This document shows, in pieces, positions 1-7,927 of a stretch of 29,416 nucleotides of DNA. Below the pieces are notes generated by a model that had not been told where the DNA came from, made no database searches, and was given only the letters and a program-made list of their open reading frames with translations. A program made the translations under genes and the position numbers. Each line of letters opens with the position of its first letter. Position 1 is the stretch's first letter. This stretch comes from a virus, in the IMG/VR virus record IMGVR_UViG_3300033143_005935, positions 1-29,416 of that record; one strand, given 5' to 3'.

Positions 1-690
1 AATCGAATGAGTGTAGATGATATTAGTGATTTAGAAATGTTACGAGATGATATGATTCTTGGTACCAGAGTACCAAAAGGTTATTTAATTGTTGACCGTG
101 CTTCTTTTGGAACAAGTGGGCAAGCGTTATTGCAGCAATTTAAACCATTTGGACGAGCAGTTTTTGGAATTCAAACTTGTATTTTAGAGGAGTTAACTCA
201 ACTAGTAAGACTTCATTTTATAATGACAAATACTTTTGTGGATGAACCATTTGAGCTGAGTATGACTTTTCCCGTTATTGAAGAATCAAGTGACCGTTTA
301 CGAATGAAAAGTGATACAATTAGACTTGCGAATGATATTATAACAAATATTCAAAGTGCTCTTGGTTTGGGGCGAGGTGAAGCTTTACCACCAAATGTTG
401 TAAAAGATATTTTTTCAAAACTTTCATTTTTAAATTCAGAGGATATTAATAAGTGGATTGATGAAATAAAACCTCCAGAAATATCAGAGAATCAGAAAAA
501 ATATATTCAGGAAAAAGTTAAACGTATAAATTTAACTATGATTATGGAAGCATATTTTCTATCTAAAGAATTACAAAAATTTGAAGAAGGTATTATAAAT
601 AATCGTCATTTTTATTCTTCTTCTAAAATAACAAATCAACAAAAAATTATATTGGATTTAATGAAAACTAATAATAAGTTGAATGAATAA
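1..690 (+). CDS. Portal protein, C-terminal part (T4 gp20-like), cut by window edge
   Basis: The reading frame is open to the first base of the window, so this is the 3' end of a longer gene; the ATG at 7 is probably internal. The segment D-I-S-D-L-E-M-L-R-D-D-M followed by R-V-P-K-G-Y-L resembles the part of gp20-type portals where a helix precedes the conserved V-P-x-x-x-L stretch. A long polar, helix-rich tail follows, as in portal C-termini. Portals form the dodecameric ring at the head vertex through which DNA enters and leaves. The protease/scaffold and capsid genes downstream fit the order gp20-21-22-23 of T4. The call rests on motif recall plus gene order. Confidence 0.8.
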   Translation, partial: NRMSVDDISDLEMLRDDMILGTRVPKGYLIVDRASFGTSGQALLQQFKPFGRAVFGIQTCILEELTQLVRLHFIMTNTFVDEPFELSMTFPVIEESSDRLRMKSDTIRLANDIITNIQSALGLGRGEALPPNVVKDIFSKLSFLNSEDINKWIDEIKPPEISENQKKYIQEKVKRINLTMIMEAYFLSKELQKFEEGIINNRHFYSSSKITNQQKIILDLMKTNNKLNE

Positions 691-740
691 TTTTTTACAC
701 TATTTTAAATTACCTACTAATATGGTAGGAGGGTAGTATT

Positions 741-1478
741 ATGAAGAAAAAATTTTTAATTTGGTTTTTAAGTGCTTTATTGTTTTTCTCTGCCACAATA
801 TTAATAGCAGGAAATGGTTATCTTGAACATAAAGTTTTACCGTCAACAGTTGCTATTACCACAGAATTTGCTCTTGGTGCAGGATGTATTGCTACTGAAG
901 ATGGGTATATTATTACTAATAAACATGTTGTGGTTGGAGCGGACACAATTTATGTGTGGTTACATGATTTTACAAGGTATAAAGCTCGATTAGTTGGTTT
1001 TCATTCTGAAACGGATATTGCTGTTTTAAAAATTGAACCAATTGACCCATTAGTACCATTTACAAAAGGAAATATCGCAAATACAAATCAAATTTTTATT
1101 GGTGATACAGTGTATGCTATTGGACATCCATTTGGATTTGTATGGTCTATAACAAAAGGTATTATTAGCCAAAGATTGCAGGATAAGAATGGTATACGCT
1201 ATTGGCAGATTGATGCTTCGATTAATCCTGGTAATTCGGGCGGACCATTAGTAGATGAGTATGGTAGATTAATTGGTATTAATACTCTTGGATTTCCACC
1301 AGCTTTTGTAGAAAATATTGCACTTGCTATTTCTGTTCAATCTTTCATTGAAGAAGTTGAAATGCTTATTGCTGCTGATATGAAACGAGTAAAACCAATC
1401 GAAAATGTTCGTGAATATGATCAAGAAAATAACGCAATTCCAGAAAGTTCAATTAGTTATTTTGATTTTTACTACTAA
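741..1478 (+). CDS. Secreted HtrA/DegP-like trypsin-fold serine protease without PDZ domain
   Basis: This 245-residue protein has a Sec-type signal or anchor (M-K-K-K then a hydrophobic run, residues 5-23). A chymotrypsin-fold protease domain follows with all three catalytic residues in canonical contexts: His62 in T-N-K-H-V-V, Asp92 in E-T-D-I-A-V-L-K-I, and Ser166 in N-P-G-N-S-G-G-P-L. The domain ends near residue 210 and the last 35 residues are polar, so the PDZ domains usual in host DegP/HtrA are absent. A strong ribosome site (AGGAGGG at 727-733) precedes the ATG, and a terminator follows immediately. The signal peptide predicts export to the host envelope, so it is unlikely to be the prohead protease, which is encoded separately at 2505. 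Possible roles are envelope proteolysis, superinfection control or lysis; the role is not known. Confidence 0.88.
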   Translation: MKKKFLIWFLSALLFFSATILIAGNGYLEHKVLPSTVAITTEFALGAGCIATEDGYIITNKHVVVGADTIYVWLHDFTRYKARLVGFHSETDIAVLKIEPIDPLVPFTKGNIANTNQIFIGDTVYAIGHPFGFVWSITKGIISQRLQDKNGIRYWQIDASINPGNSGGPLVDEYGRLIGINTLGFPPAFVENIALAISVQSFIEEVEMLIAADMKRVKPIENVREYDQENNAIPESSISYFDFYY

Positions 1479-1521
1479 AACCATATATGATTTCCAATAG
1501 GAGTCATATATGGTTTTTTTT
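1477..1521 (+). terminator. Rho-independent terminator after the HtrA-like gene
   Basis: A 13-bp perfect stem (1478-1490 with 1504-1516) encloses a 13-base loop and runs into eight consecutive T at 1514-1521. It overlaps the stop codon of the protease gene. Confidence 0.85.
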
Positions 1522-1546
1522 ATTTTAGATTATATGGGAGAAATCA

Positions 1547-2488
1547 TTGTATAGCTTAGAGGAAAAAGAAAAAAAATTAAAAGAAGAAATTATTTCCGAT
1601 GAATTAGAAAGCATAATTGATAGAAATGGTTTATTAAATGTTCTTGGAACAATTGAAGAAATTTGTTATCTAAAAGCAGACCATTTAAGAACAAATTGGC
1701 AAGACGAAGTATCCGCGAAAGCATGGGAAAATGATGGGAAATTAATTAGTAAAATTTTAAATAGAATTATTAATGAAGAAATTTCTAATAAAAAAGAAAA
1801 AACTCAAGAATTTGGTGTTAAGGATGGTTCTGAAAGGGGAAAGAAAAAGGGTGGTTTAAGACGGAATCAAACACCAGATTGTAGACATCCAGAACTTAAA
1901 AATAAAAAAGAAGAGCAAAATCGAAATAATAAAATTCAAATTAAAGAAGATGTTCGAGTAGGTAATTATATTATTGAGACTGGAGAACAAGTTAAAATTA
2001 TTGAGCCATATACTCTTCAAGATTTTGCTAATGTAATTAATTATCCAGCTAATACAGAATCTGAAATTGTAGATGTTATTATTCAAATGGCTTCATCTTG
2101 GACTTTAGGAAATATTGTTGTAGATTTTTCTGAGGTTTCACACCATATAACTAGTAAAATTTGGGATAAACTAAAAATGCAAGTTGGAAATAAATTTCTT
2201 AAAGAATTAGAAAGATATCTTGATAAACGTTTTGATAAAAATCCAAATATTATAAAAGAAATAAGAGGAGTATCCACACATTTAGAAAAAGAACTTCGAA
2301 AGTTATTTAAACCTTTTGGTTTAAAAGTAAATTGGACACCTGATAGTATTGAAATTGTAATGCCTAATGAAGATTGGTATTGGAATGAACTTTCTGCTTC
2401 TGGAAAATTAGAAGAGTTCAATGAACTTATTCAAGAGTTTGGCGTAGATTATGATATTGTTGATAATGTAATTGTTATTTTTATTTAA
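1547..2488 (+). CDS. Unknown phage protein, 313 aa, with central basic linker
   Basis: I do not recognise a function. The start is TTG at 1547, chosen because GGGAG at 1536-1540 sits six bases upstream and no ATG offers a better site. Three parts are visible. Residues 1-80 are helical and contain A-D-H-L-R-T-N-W-Q-D-E with A-K-A-W shortly after, a motif I have seen in unassigned phage proteins. Residues 85-130 are a basic, low-complexity linker with G-L-R-R-N and C-R-H-P. Residues 135-313 form a mixed alpha/beta domain rich in Trp and acidic residues. It lies between a terminator and the protease/scaffold gene, so a head-assembly role is possible but unproven. Confidence 0.75.
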   Translation: MYSLEEKEKKLKEEIISDELESIIDRNGLLNVLGTIEEICYLKADHLRTNWQDEVSAKAWENDGKLISKILNRIINEEISNKKEKTQEFGVKDGSERGKKKGGLRRNQTPDCRHPELKNKKEEQNRNNKIQIKEDVRVGNYIIETGEQVKIIEPYTLQDFANVINYPANTESEIVDVIIQMASSWTLGNIVVDFSEVSHHITSKIWDKLKMQVGNKFLKELERYLDKRFDKNPNIIKEIRGVSTHLEKELRKLFKPFGLKVNWTPDSIEIVMPNEDWYWNELSASGKLEEFNELIQEFGVDYDIVDNVIVIFI

Positions 2489-2504
2489 TATACGAGAGGT
2501 TATT

Positions 2505-4244
2505 ATGGATAACACAATATTAGAAAAACGAGAAGATGGAAAATATAAACTTATTGAAAATATACTTGTAAAACCATCTCAAGTGGAGAAGCTAGATAAA
2601 TTAGTTGAAAAAGTAAATAAAATATTATATGAAGGAAAAGAAATTGAGTGTATAGGAGTTTATACTTTTCCAGTTTCAAAACCGGGAATTAAAAATTTAA
2701 ATGAAAGAATTTACCCAAAAAAACTTTGGGAAAACGTAATTCAAAAAGGTTACGGTGAAGGTTCTTATGGATTAATGGGACATCCTGAAGATGATGGTAA
2801 TCCAAAAGATGCTTGGTGTGTTTGGAGAAATTTAAGATTCAACGAATCACAGGATTTAGTTGTTGTAGATGCTTATTTATTTGGTCCATATGGGAAATTT
2901 GTTGAGGATGCTATGAAAGCAGGTGGAAATGTAGGACTTTCTACAGTAGGATATGGAGATTTTAAAGATGATGGCATTACTATTGAAGAGTCATCTTATG
3001 AACTAGCACGTGTTGCTGATTTTGTACTAGACCCATCAGCAGGTGTGTTTGGAAGTTTTGAGGATAAAGTAGTAAATGAGCAAAAAGAAAACTCAGAAAA
3101 ACAACTTTTAATTAAAAATCCTACTAATATAAATAGTAACAATACCAATATTAAGACTTATTTTAAGGAAGAAAATACAATGAGTGAAAAATCTCAAAAG
3201 TTAATTGAAAAGAACTTTAGATTATATGTCGAAAATAGATTTAAAGAAATTCAAAAATTAAATTCTATTAAAGAAAAATATCAGAGTTATCAGGAACTTC
3301 TTGAAAATTTTGATGATGATATAACATTTGCTGATGATTTAAAAGCAAAAATTGTTGAGGCAATGACACCAATTAAAGCTGAACTTGATAAGTTAGTGGA
3401 TAAAGGACAAGAATTTGATACTATGAAGGAATCTAAAGAAGAATTGATTGAAAAGGTTAAAGAACTTGAAGAAAAACTTAAGGATATTACTGAGAAATTT
3501 GAGAAAGAAACAACAGAAAAAGAAGCAGCAATAAAAATTTTAGAAGAATTAAAAGTATATACAAATAAGCTTAGAGATTTATATGAGATTTCTAATGCTG
3601 AAAAAAATGGTATGGTGACTGCGACAGAATATAAGCAATTATCTGTATATACGGAAAAGATTGAAGAAGAATTAAAAAAAATAAAAGATAATCATACTAA
3701 AGCAGCTATTCTTGCTAAACAAAAAATAGAAAAAGTAAAAGCAAAAGTAAAGGAAAAAGAAAATAAAAAGACTGTTCAGGAACAAGAAAAGAAAGAGGGT
3801 GAAAAGTGTAAAACTGAGGATGATAAAGAAGGAACTTGGGAGAAAGATGATGATGGAAAATTAGTATGTACAATTAAAAAAGAACAAAAAAAAGAAGAAG
3901 CTATTGAAAAAGAAGTTGAAAAGGAAACTAAAAAAGAAGAAAGCGTTGAAAAGGAAACTAAAAAAGAAGAAAATATCACTCAGGATTTTACTTTGAACTT
4001 AAGAAATGATGAAGAAGTTCAAGCATATTATAATGATTTGTTAATTGCAGATTCAAGGGTAGAAAAGATTAGAGAAGATATTTTAAAGTGTAAGACTTTG
4101 ATGGAAGCACAAACTACATATTTACGGTTAAAACATTTGTATGAAGAAAATGAATCTGTATATGATAGAAGTATTAAAGAAGATATCCAACCTACAATAC
4201 GAACTATTCAAATTGATAATATAAGACGAAAAGATTGGATATAA
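2505..4244 (+). CDS. Prohead maturation protease fused to scaffold (gp21-like protease, S80 type)
   Basis: The start is ATG at 2505, seven bases after GAGAGG at 2494-2499; the in-frame upstream TTG has no such site. The product has 579 residues. Residues 45-190 match the T4 gp21/S80 prohead protease pattern: N-L-N-E-R-I-Y-P at 64-71, the histidine motif G-L-M-G-H-P-E-D (His93) and the serine motif G-N-V-G-L-S-T (Ser146), followed by D-F-V-L-D-P-S. From about residue 200 the protein becomes a long charged coiled coil, broken by a Cys-pair segment (K-C-K-T-E-D to L-V-C-T) and a short tandem repeat, and ends in a compact helical domain. The C-terminal half is scaffold-like. This protease should cut capsid and core proteins after Glu during head maturation. 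Confidence 0.88.
   Translation: MDNTILEKREDGKYKLIENILVKPSQVEKLDKLVEKVNKILYEGKEIECIGVYTFPVSKPGIKNLNERIYPKKLWENVIQKGYGEGSYGLMGHPEDDGNPKDAWCVWRNLRFNESQDLVVVDAYLFGPYGKFVEDAMKAGGNVGLSTVGYGDFKDDGITIEESSYELARVADFVLDPSAGVFGSFEDKVVNEQKENSEKQLLIKNPTNINSNNTNIKTYFKEENTMSEKSQKLIEKNFRLYVENRFKEIQKLNSIKEKYQSYQELLENFDDDITFADDLKAKIVEAMTPIKAELDKLVDKGQEFDTMKESKEELIEKVKELEEKLKDITEKFEKETTEKEAAIKILEELKVYTNKLRDLYEISNAEKNGMVTATEYKQLSVYTEKIEEELKKIKDNHTKAAILAKQKIEKVKAKVKEKENKKTVQEQEKKEGEKCKTEDDKEGTWEKDDDGKLVCTIKKEQKKEEAIEKEVEKETKKEESVEKETKKEENITQDFTLNLRNDEEVQAYYNDLLIADSRVEKIREDILKCKTLMEAQTTYLRLKHLYEENESVYDRSIKEDIQPTIRTIQIDNIRRKDWI
3180..4244 (+). CDS. Probable scaffold protein from internal in-frame start
   Basis: An in-frame ATG at codon 226 of the protease gene has its own Shine-Dalgarno-like AAGGA at 3165-3169, ten bases upstream. 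It falls exactly between the catalytic domain and the coiled-coil half. The region just before it (residues 200-225) is Asn-rich and looks like an inter-domain linker. Initiation here would give a 354-residue, almost wholly helical, Lys/Glu-rich protein, as expected of a scaffold. Lambda C/Nu3 is the known precedent for a protease gene with a nested scaffold. The start is inferred from sequence only. Confidence 0.6.
   Translation: MSEKSQKLIEKNFRLYVENRFKEIQKLNSIKEKYQSYQELLENFDDDITFADDLKAKIVEAMTPIKAELDKLVDKGQEFDTMKESKEELIEKVKELEEKLKDITEKFEKETTEKEAAIKILEELKVYTNKLRDLYEISNAEKNGMVTATEYKQLSVYTEKIEEELKKIKDNHTKAAILAKQKIEKVKAKVKEKENKKTVQEQEKKEGEKCKTEDDKEGTWEKDDDGKLVCTIKKEQKKEEAIEKEVEKETKKEESVEKETKKEENITQDFTLNLRNDEEVQAYYNDLLIADSRVEKIREDILKCKTLMEAQTTYLRLKHLYEENESVYDRSIKEDIQPTIRTIQIDNIRRKDWI
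3915..3972 (+). repeat. 30-bp tandem repeat in the scaffold coding region
   Basis: Two copies of a 28-base identical unit occur at 3915-3942 and 3945-3972 with a 30-base period. They encode two copies of V-E-K-E-T-K-K-E-E-[SN]. The unit lies in the charged linker of the scaffold half and probably arose by slippage. Confidence 0.85.
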
Positions 4245-4284
4245 ATTTAAATAATTTTAGAAAAATAATTTAGGAGATTAAATA

Positions 4285-4563
4285 ATGTCTGTTACTGTTA
4301 CAACTAGACCAACAAACGGTGTTTCATATGGAAATAAACATACTGTTACTACAGCAGAAGCTGCAGATGGAACTATTGTTTTTGATTTTCAAAACAGTGA
4401 AGATCTTGTTTGTACTGTACTTATTCTTAATAGTAGTGGTGTTTATCAAGTACCAACAGGTTTGAAAATTGAATATGATACTGGAAAGATTACTCTTTCA
4501 GGTTATTCATTTAGCGCAGGTGAAGTAATTCAACTTATTGCTAATACTGCAAGAACTGACTAA
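4285..4563 (+). CDS. Small beta-rich protein, possible capsid decoration protein
   Basis: This 92-residue protein is rich in Thr, Val and Ser with no charged helices, consistent with a small beta-sandwich. The segment I-E-Y-D-T-G-K-I-T-L is like I-D-Y-D-T-G-A-L-T-V in the domain inserted in the capsid protein at 4753. AGGAG upstream gives a clear start. It sits between scaffold and major capsid genes, where decoration or capsid-stabilising proteins are often encoded. No specific family is recognised, so the role is inferred from position and composition. Confidence 0.7.
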   Translation: MSVTVTTRPTNGVSYGNKHTVTTAEAADGTIVFDFQNSEDLVCTVLILNSSGVYQVPTGLKIEYDTGKITLSGYSFSAGEVIQLIANTARTD

Positions 4564-4576
4564 TATATAAAACTTT

Positions 4577-4614
4577 AACCAAGAAAGGTAATAATGTTAT
4601 TACTTTTCTTGGTT
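4577..4614 (+). terminator. Long 18-bp hairpin before the capsid gene, terminator or processing site
   Basis: Bases 4577-4594 pair with 4597-4614 over 18 positions with one G-T wobble and a minimal loop. It lacks a proper T-tract (ATTTAT follows), so it may be a weak terminator, an RNase III-type processing site or a stabiliser of the RNA 3' end. The intergenic stretch 4564-4752 holds this hairpin and a promoter candidate, and no gene. Confidence 0.55.
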
Positions 4615-4669
4615 ATTTATACTAATCTATAAATGAGAAGTATATTACTTGGTAACTAAATTTACCTAC

Positions 4670-4697
4670 TTACCTATTTATTATATCATATTATAAT
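4670..4697 (+). promoter_or_regulatory. Candidate promoter for the major capsid gene
   Basis: A perfect TATAAT at 4692-4697 has only a weak -35 (TTACCT at 4670-4675, 16-base spacing). Transcription would start near 4704 and give a leader of about 49 bases before the capsid ATG. AT richness makes chance matches common, so this is tentative. Confidence 0.4.
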
Positions 4698-4752
4698 ACA
4701 ATCAAATCACAGTTTTATTGTTTTAAAAAATTTATTATGGGAGAAATTTATT

Positions 4753-6192
4753 ATGCGTACAGCAATGCATGAACAACAAAAAATTATTGAATCAAAAAAG
4801 CGGCTGTCCGAAAGAAATCAAAAAGCAGAAGAACTTATTGAAGAATGGTCAAAAAAGCCTAATATTGGTGAAAACCTTATTGAGGCTTATGATAAGAATC
4901 CTGCTGCTGTTCGTAATCTTGCATTTGTTCTTAAAAATCAAGAAAAACATTTACAAAGTCTTACTGAAACCCAAATTTCAAATGCTTTTTCTACAACTCC
5001 AGAAAATGTAATGCGAATTGTTCGATTAGGTTATCCTAATTCAGTTCGTGGTGAAATTTTCCTTGAATGGGGAATGGAAACAGCAAGAGATAGTATCTAC
5101 TATCTAGCACCAATTTATGCAGCATCTAAACGAGGTTCAACTGCTGATGCAGTAACTCATGAATCTACAGCATATCGTTATGCAACAGAAATTGAGGAAG
5201 AAAGCATTGGTACTGGTGATGATACTACTTTAGTATTTACTGGCGATGATAGTGGAAAAGTTTCTAATCCTCCACTTCGACCATATACAGTTAAGATTCT
5301 CGTAGATAATGAGTTTGTAGCTACAGATAATGGTAGTGGTACTCTTACAGGTACTCTTCTTGATTCTTCATCAACAAATACTATCGATTATGATACAGGT
5401 GCTTTAACAGTTACCTTTACGACAGCTCCGACTACAGGCGCTGCTATTGTAGTTCAATACTTTTATGATTCAGAAGATTCAGACCAATATACAGACCTTG
5501 GAGAAGTTGAGCTTCAATTAAGAGATTATCTTTTTAGAGCAAAACCATATCCACTTGGAGTATCTTGGAGTAAAATGACTGAGTTATTGCTTGGAACAAC
5601 ACTTGATATTGATGCAGAAGAAGCATTAATTAGGGGTGTTGCAGATGAACTTAAGAAATCTCTTGATTTCCATGCTTGTCGTTTAGGATATAGACGTGCT
5701 TTAGCTAACAGTACGGTTACTTTTGATGCTGACTTTGCAAGCTCAGGTGCTGATTCAGAAATGGCTCACGCACAAAGTATTACTAGAAAAATTGATGATG
5801 CTGGTGATGTAATTTATGCAGCTCTTAATCGTGGAGGTGTTACAAAGATGTATGGTAATGCTGATGCGGTTAACTACTTAAAGTTACATAGCAGATTTAC
5901 TTCAGAAGGACGTCAACCAAAAGTTGGTATTTATAGGGTAGGTAGTCTTGATGGTATGGATATTTACAAAGCTCCAACAGCTATTGTTCCAGCAGGAAAA
6001 ATTGTTTGTGTTTATAGAAATGAACAAGTTCCTGAAGATGTATCGATTGCATTTGGTTCTTTAATTCCTCTGTACCAAACTATGACACTTGAGCACAAAA
6101 ATATGTACAAAGAAACTGGTCTTGCATATTTTGGAGATTATAAAGTACTTCAATCTAACTATTTAGTTCTTTTGAATGTTTCTAATCTTTAA
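4753..6192 (+). CDS. Major capsid protein (T4 gp23-like, HK97 fold) with inserted beta domain
   Basis: The product has 479 residues. Residues 1-72 are a helical, charged N-terminal region typical of a removable delta domain. Then come V-M-R-I-V-R-L-G-Y-P-N and G-E-I-F-L-E-W-G-M, resembling the start of mature gp23 (M-V-R-R-A-I-P-N). A likely prohead-protease cut is after L70-T71-E72. Residues 151-240 look like an inserted beta domain, starting I-G-T-G-D-D-T-T-L and ending with L-T-V-T-F-T-T-A-P, which recurs in the tail sheath. The C-terminal part carries P-L-Y-Q-T-M-T-L-E-H-K-N-M-Y and the closing L-N-V-S-N-L. The gene forms its own unit: leader hairpin and promoter candidate upstream, GGGAG at 4739-4743, terminator downstream. 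This is consistent with very high expression. Confidence 0.88.
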   Translation: MRTAMHEQQKIIESKKRLSERNQKAEELIEEWSKKPNIGENLIEAYDKNPAAVRNLAFVLKNQEKHLQSLTETQISNAFSTTPENVMRIVRLGYPNSVRGEIFLEWGMETARDSIYYLAPIYAASKRGSTADAVTHESTAYRYATEIEEESIGTGDDTTLVFTGDDSGKVSNPPLRPYTVKILVDNEFVATDNGSGTLTGTLLDSSSTNTIDYDTGALTVTFTTAPTTGAAIVVQYFYDSEDSDQYTDLGEVELQLRDYLFRAKPYPLGVSWSKMTELLLGTTLDIDAEEALIRGVADELKKSLDFHACRLGYRRALANSTVTFDADFASSGADSEMAHAQSITRKIDDAGDVIYAALNRGGVTKMYGNADAVNYLKLHSRFTSEGRQPKVGIYRVGSLDGMDIYKAPTAIVPAGKIVCVYRNEQVPEDVSIAFGSLIPLYQTMTLEHKNMYKETGLAYFGDYKVLQSNYLVLLNVSNL

Positions 6193-6219
6193 TCTCTAAA
6201 ATTAACTAGATTTTAAATT

Positions 6220-6253
6220 AAAATCCCCTCTTTATTTAGAGGGGATTTTTTTT
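6220..6253 (+). terminator. Rho-independent terminator after the major capsid gene
   Basis: An 11-bp stem (6220-6230 with 6239-6249, core CCCCTC/GAGGGG) has an eight-base loop and a run of eight T ending at 6253. Confidence 0.92.
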
Positions 6254-6264
6254 GATTAAAAAAT

Positions 6265-6293
6265 TTGACAAGTTTTAAAAAATGTATTATATT
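6265..6293 (+). promoter_or_regulatory. Sigma70-type promoter for the homing endonuclease
   Basis: TTGACA at 6265-6270, a 17-base spacer and TATATT at 6288-6293. The predicted transcription start is near 6300, at or next to the ATG at 6301, so the message may be leaderless. Confidence 0.7.
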
Positions 6294-6300
6294 AAATATT

Positions 6301-7869
6301 ATGAATGATAAATTAAAAAAAGAAATTGAAAAATATCTTTTAAGAAAAGATGGGATTCTAATAAGAAAATGGTCAGTGGCAAAAAATAAAGATATTAAAA
6401 ATATAATTCAAAAAGTTATTAATACTACTCAATTTTTGGATGATAATACAGAATTTCGTGCTCGAATTTATGCTATTTTAAATGATATTACTGTGAAACC
6501 TACTTGTAAGTATAGTAAATGCAATAATCAGACCAAATACTTTAATAGACAAAGGGGATTTTTAAAATATTGTAGTTTAGAATGTCGAAAAAAAGCTAAT
6601 GCTTTTTCAACAAACAGGGGGAGAAAATTTAATGATGATTTTAAGAAAAAAATTAGTAATAGTATAAAAAAACGAGGTGGACATTTTGGAAAAAATAATC
6701 CAAATTATGGAAATAAACATTCAGAAAAAACTAAAAAATTATTCAGTGAGCAAAGAAAAGGTAAAAAACAAACTAAAGAGCATATTGTAAAACGAATAGC
6801 AACTATAGAAAAAAATTTTTATATAAGAATATTAAAATCTTCTAAATTTAATAAAATTATAAAACCCCTTTTTACGTTAGATGAGTATAATGGAATTACA
6901 AAAGAATATTCTTGGAAATGTTTAAAGTGTGGTTATACTTTTAAAGATACAATTAAATCACCCCATTTACCAAGATGTCCTAAATGTTTTCCTATAAAAA
7001 GTTCTATTGCAGAAAATTTATTAGCAGATTGGATTGAAAATTTAAATGTTGTTGTTAAAAGACGAAGTAAAATTATTTATCCATATGAAGTAGATATTTA
7101 TTTACCAGAATATAATTTAGCAATTGAGTACGACAGTTTATATTGGCACTGTGAAAGAAATGAAAACATTGATAAAAATTATCATATTCATAAAACAGAA
7201 TTATGTCAATCCAAAGGAATTCAATTATTACATATTTTTGATAATGAATGGGCTGAAAACACTGAAATTATAAAATCGATTATTTTGAATAAACTAAAAA
7301 AAACAAGTAATAAGATTTATGCACGAAATACTATAGTAAAAGAAATTTCAAATTCTTTATATAGACAATTTACTGAAGTTAATCATTTACAAGGATATAC
7401 TCCAGCTAATATTAAATTAGGATTATTTTATAATAATATACTAGTTCAGATACTTACATTTGCTATACCACGATTTAATTATCAATATGATTATGAAGTT
7501 ATAAGATTTGCCACTTTAATAAATAATTCTGTTATTGGGGGTTTTTCAAAATTATTTTCATATTTTAAAAAACATTACGAATTTAAATCTATTATAACCT
7601 ATGCTGATAGACGTTATAGTACTGGTGATGTGTATATTAAAAATGGATTTCAATTTATTACTTTTAGTAAACCAAATTATTATTATACAAAAGATTATAA
7701 AACTTTAGAAAACAGATTAAATTATCAAAAACATAAATTAAAGGATAAATTAAAAACTTTTGATTCTACGTTAACTGAATGGGAAAATATGCAGTTAAAT
7801 GGATATGACAGAATTTGGGATTGTGGAAATTTAGTTTTTACTTATGAAAATTTTAAAAAATCACTCTAA
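6301..7869 (+). CDS. Free-standing homing endonuclease with NUMOD3 motif and Vsr-like (EDxHD-type) nuclease domain
   Basis: The ATG at 6301 is preferred over an upstream TTG that overlaps the -35 box. The protein has 522 residues. Residues 69-95 hold a Cys4 zinc site (C69, C74, C91, C95). Residues 127-160 carry NUMOD3-type repeats (N-Y-G-N-K-H-S-E-K-T-K-K). A second zinc ribbon is C207/C210/C226/C229. The nuclease core follows: S-I-A-E-N-L-L (E238), Y-E-V-D-I-Y-L-P (D265), A-I-E-Y-D-S-L-Y-W-H (E276, H283), Y-H-I-H-K-T and L-L-H-I-F-D-N-E-W (D314). This order matches the Vsr-related EDxHD homing endonucleases. The C-terminal 170 residues, ending with Y-D-R-I-W-D-C-G-N, form a domain often seen after such nucleases. 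It sits between the capsid terminator and structural genes, a typical invasion site beside a conserved gene. Confidence 0.88.
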   Translation: MNDKLKKEIEKYLLRKDGILIRKWSVAKNKDIKNIIQKVINTTQFLDDNTEFRARIYAILNDITVKPTCKYSKCNNQTKYFNRQRGFLKYCSLECRKKANAFSTNRGRKFNDDFKKKISNSIKKRGGHFGKNNPNYGNKHSEKTKKLFSEQRKGKKQTKEHIVKRIATIEKNFYIRILKSSKFNKIIKPLFTLDEYNGITKEYSWKCLKCGYTFKDTIKSPHLPRCPKCFPIKSSIAENLLADWIENLNVVVKRRSKIIYPYEVDIYLPEYNLAIEYDSLYWHCERNENIDKNYHIHKTELCQSKGIQLLHIFDNEWAENTEIIKSIILNKLKKTSNKIYARNTIVKEISNSLYRQFTEVNHLQGYTPANIKLGLFYNNILVQILTFAIPRFNYQYDYEVIRFATLINNSVIGGFSKLFSYFKKHYEFKSIITYADRRYSTGDVYIKNGFQFITFSKPNYYYTKDYKTLENRLNYQKHKLKDKLKTFDSTLTEWENMQLNGYDRIWDCGNLVFTYENFKKSL

Positions 7870-7927
7870 TACACACAAAAAGCAACTCCTTTCTAATACC
7901 ATAACTAATAGTAACAGAGGATATACC

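Noticed and set aside
1856-2421. Two antisense ORFs opposite the gene at 1547
   Set aside because: AT-rich shadows with no start signal, lying wholly under a better supported forward gene.
4628-4635. TATAAATG resembling the T4 late promoter TATAAATA
   Set aside because: There is a single mismatch-bearing copy in very AT-rich DNA, and I found no matching series before other late genes.
4769-5011. Forward ORF in another frame inside the capsid gene
   Set aside because: It is a frame shadow of the charged N-terminal region of the capsid protein and has no ribosome site.
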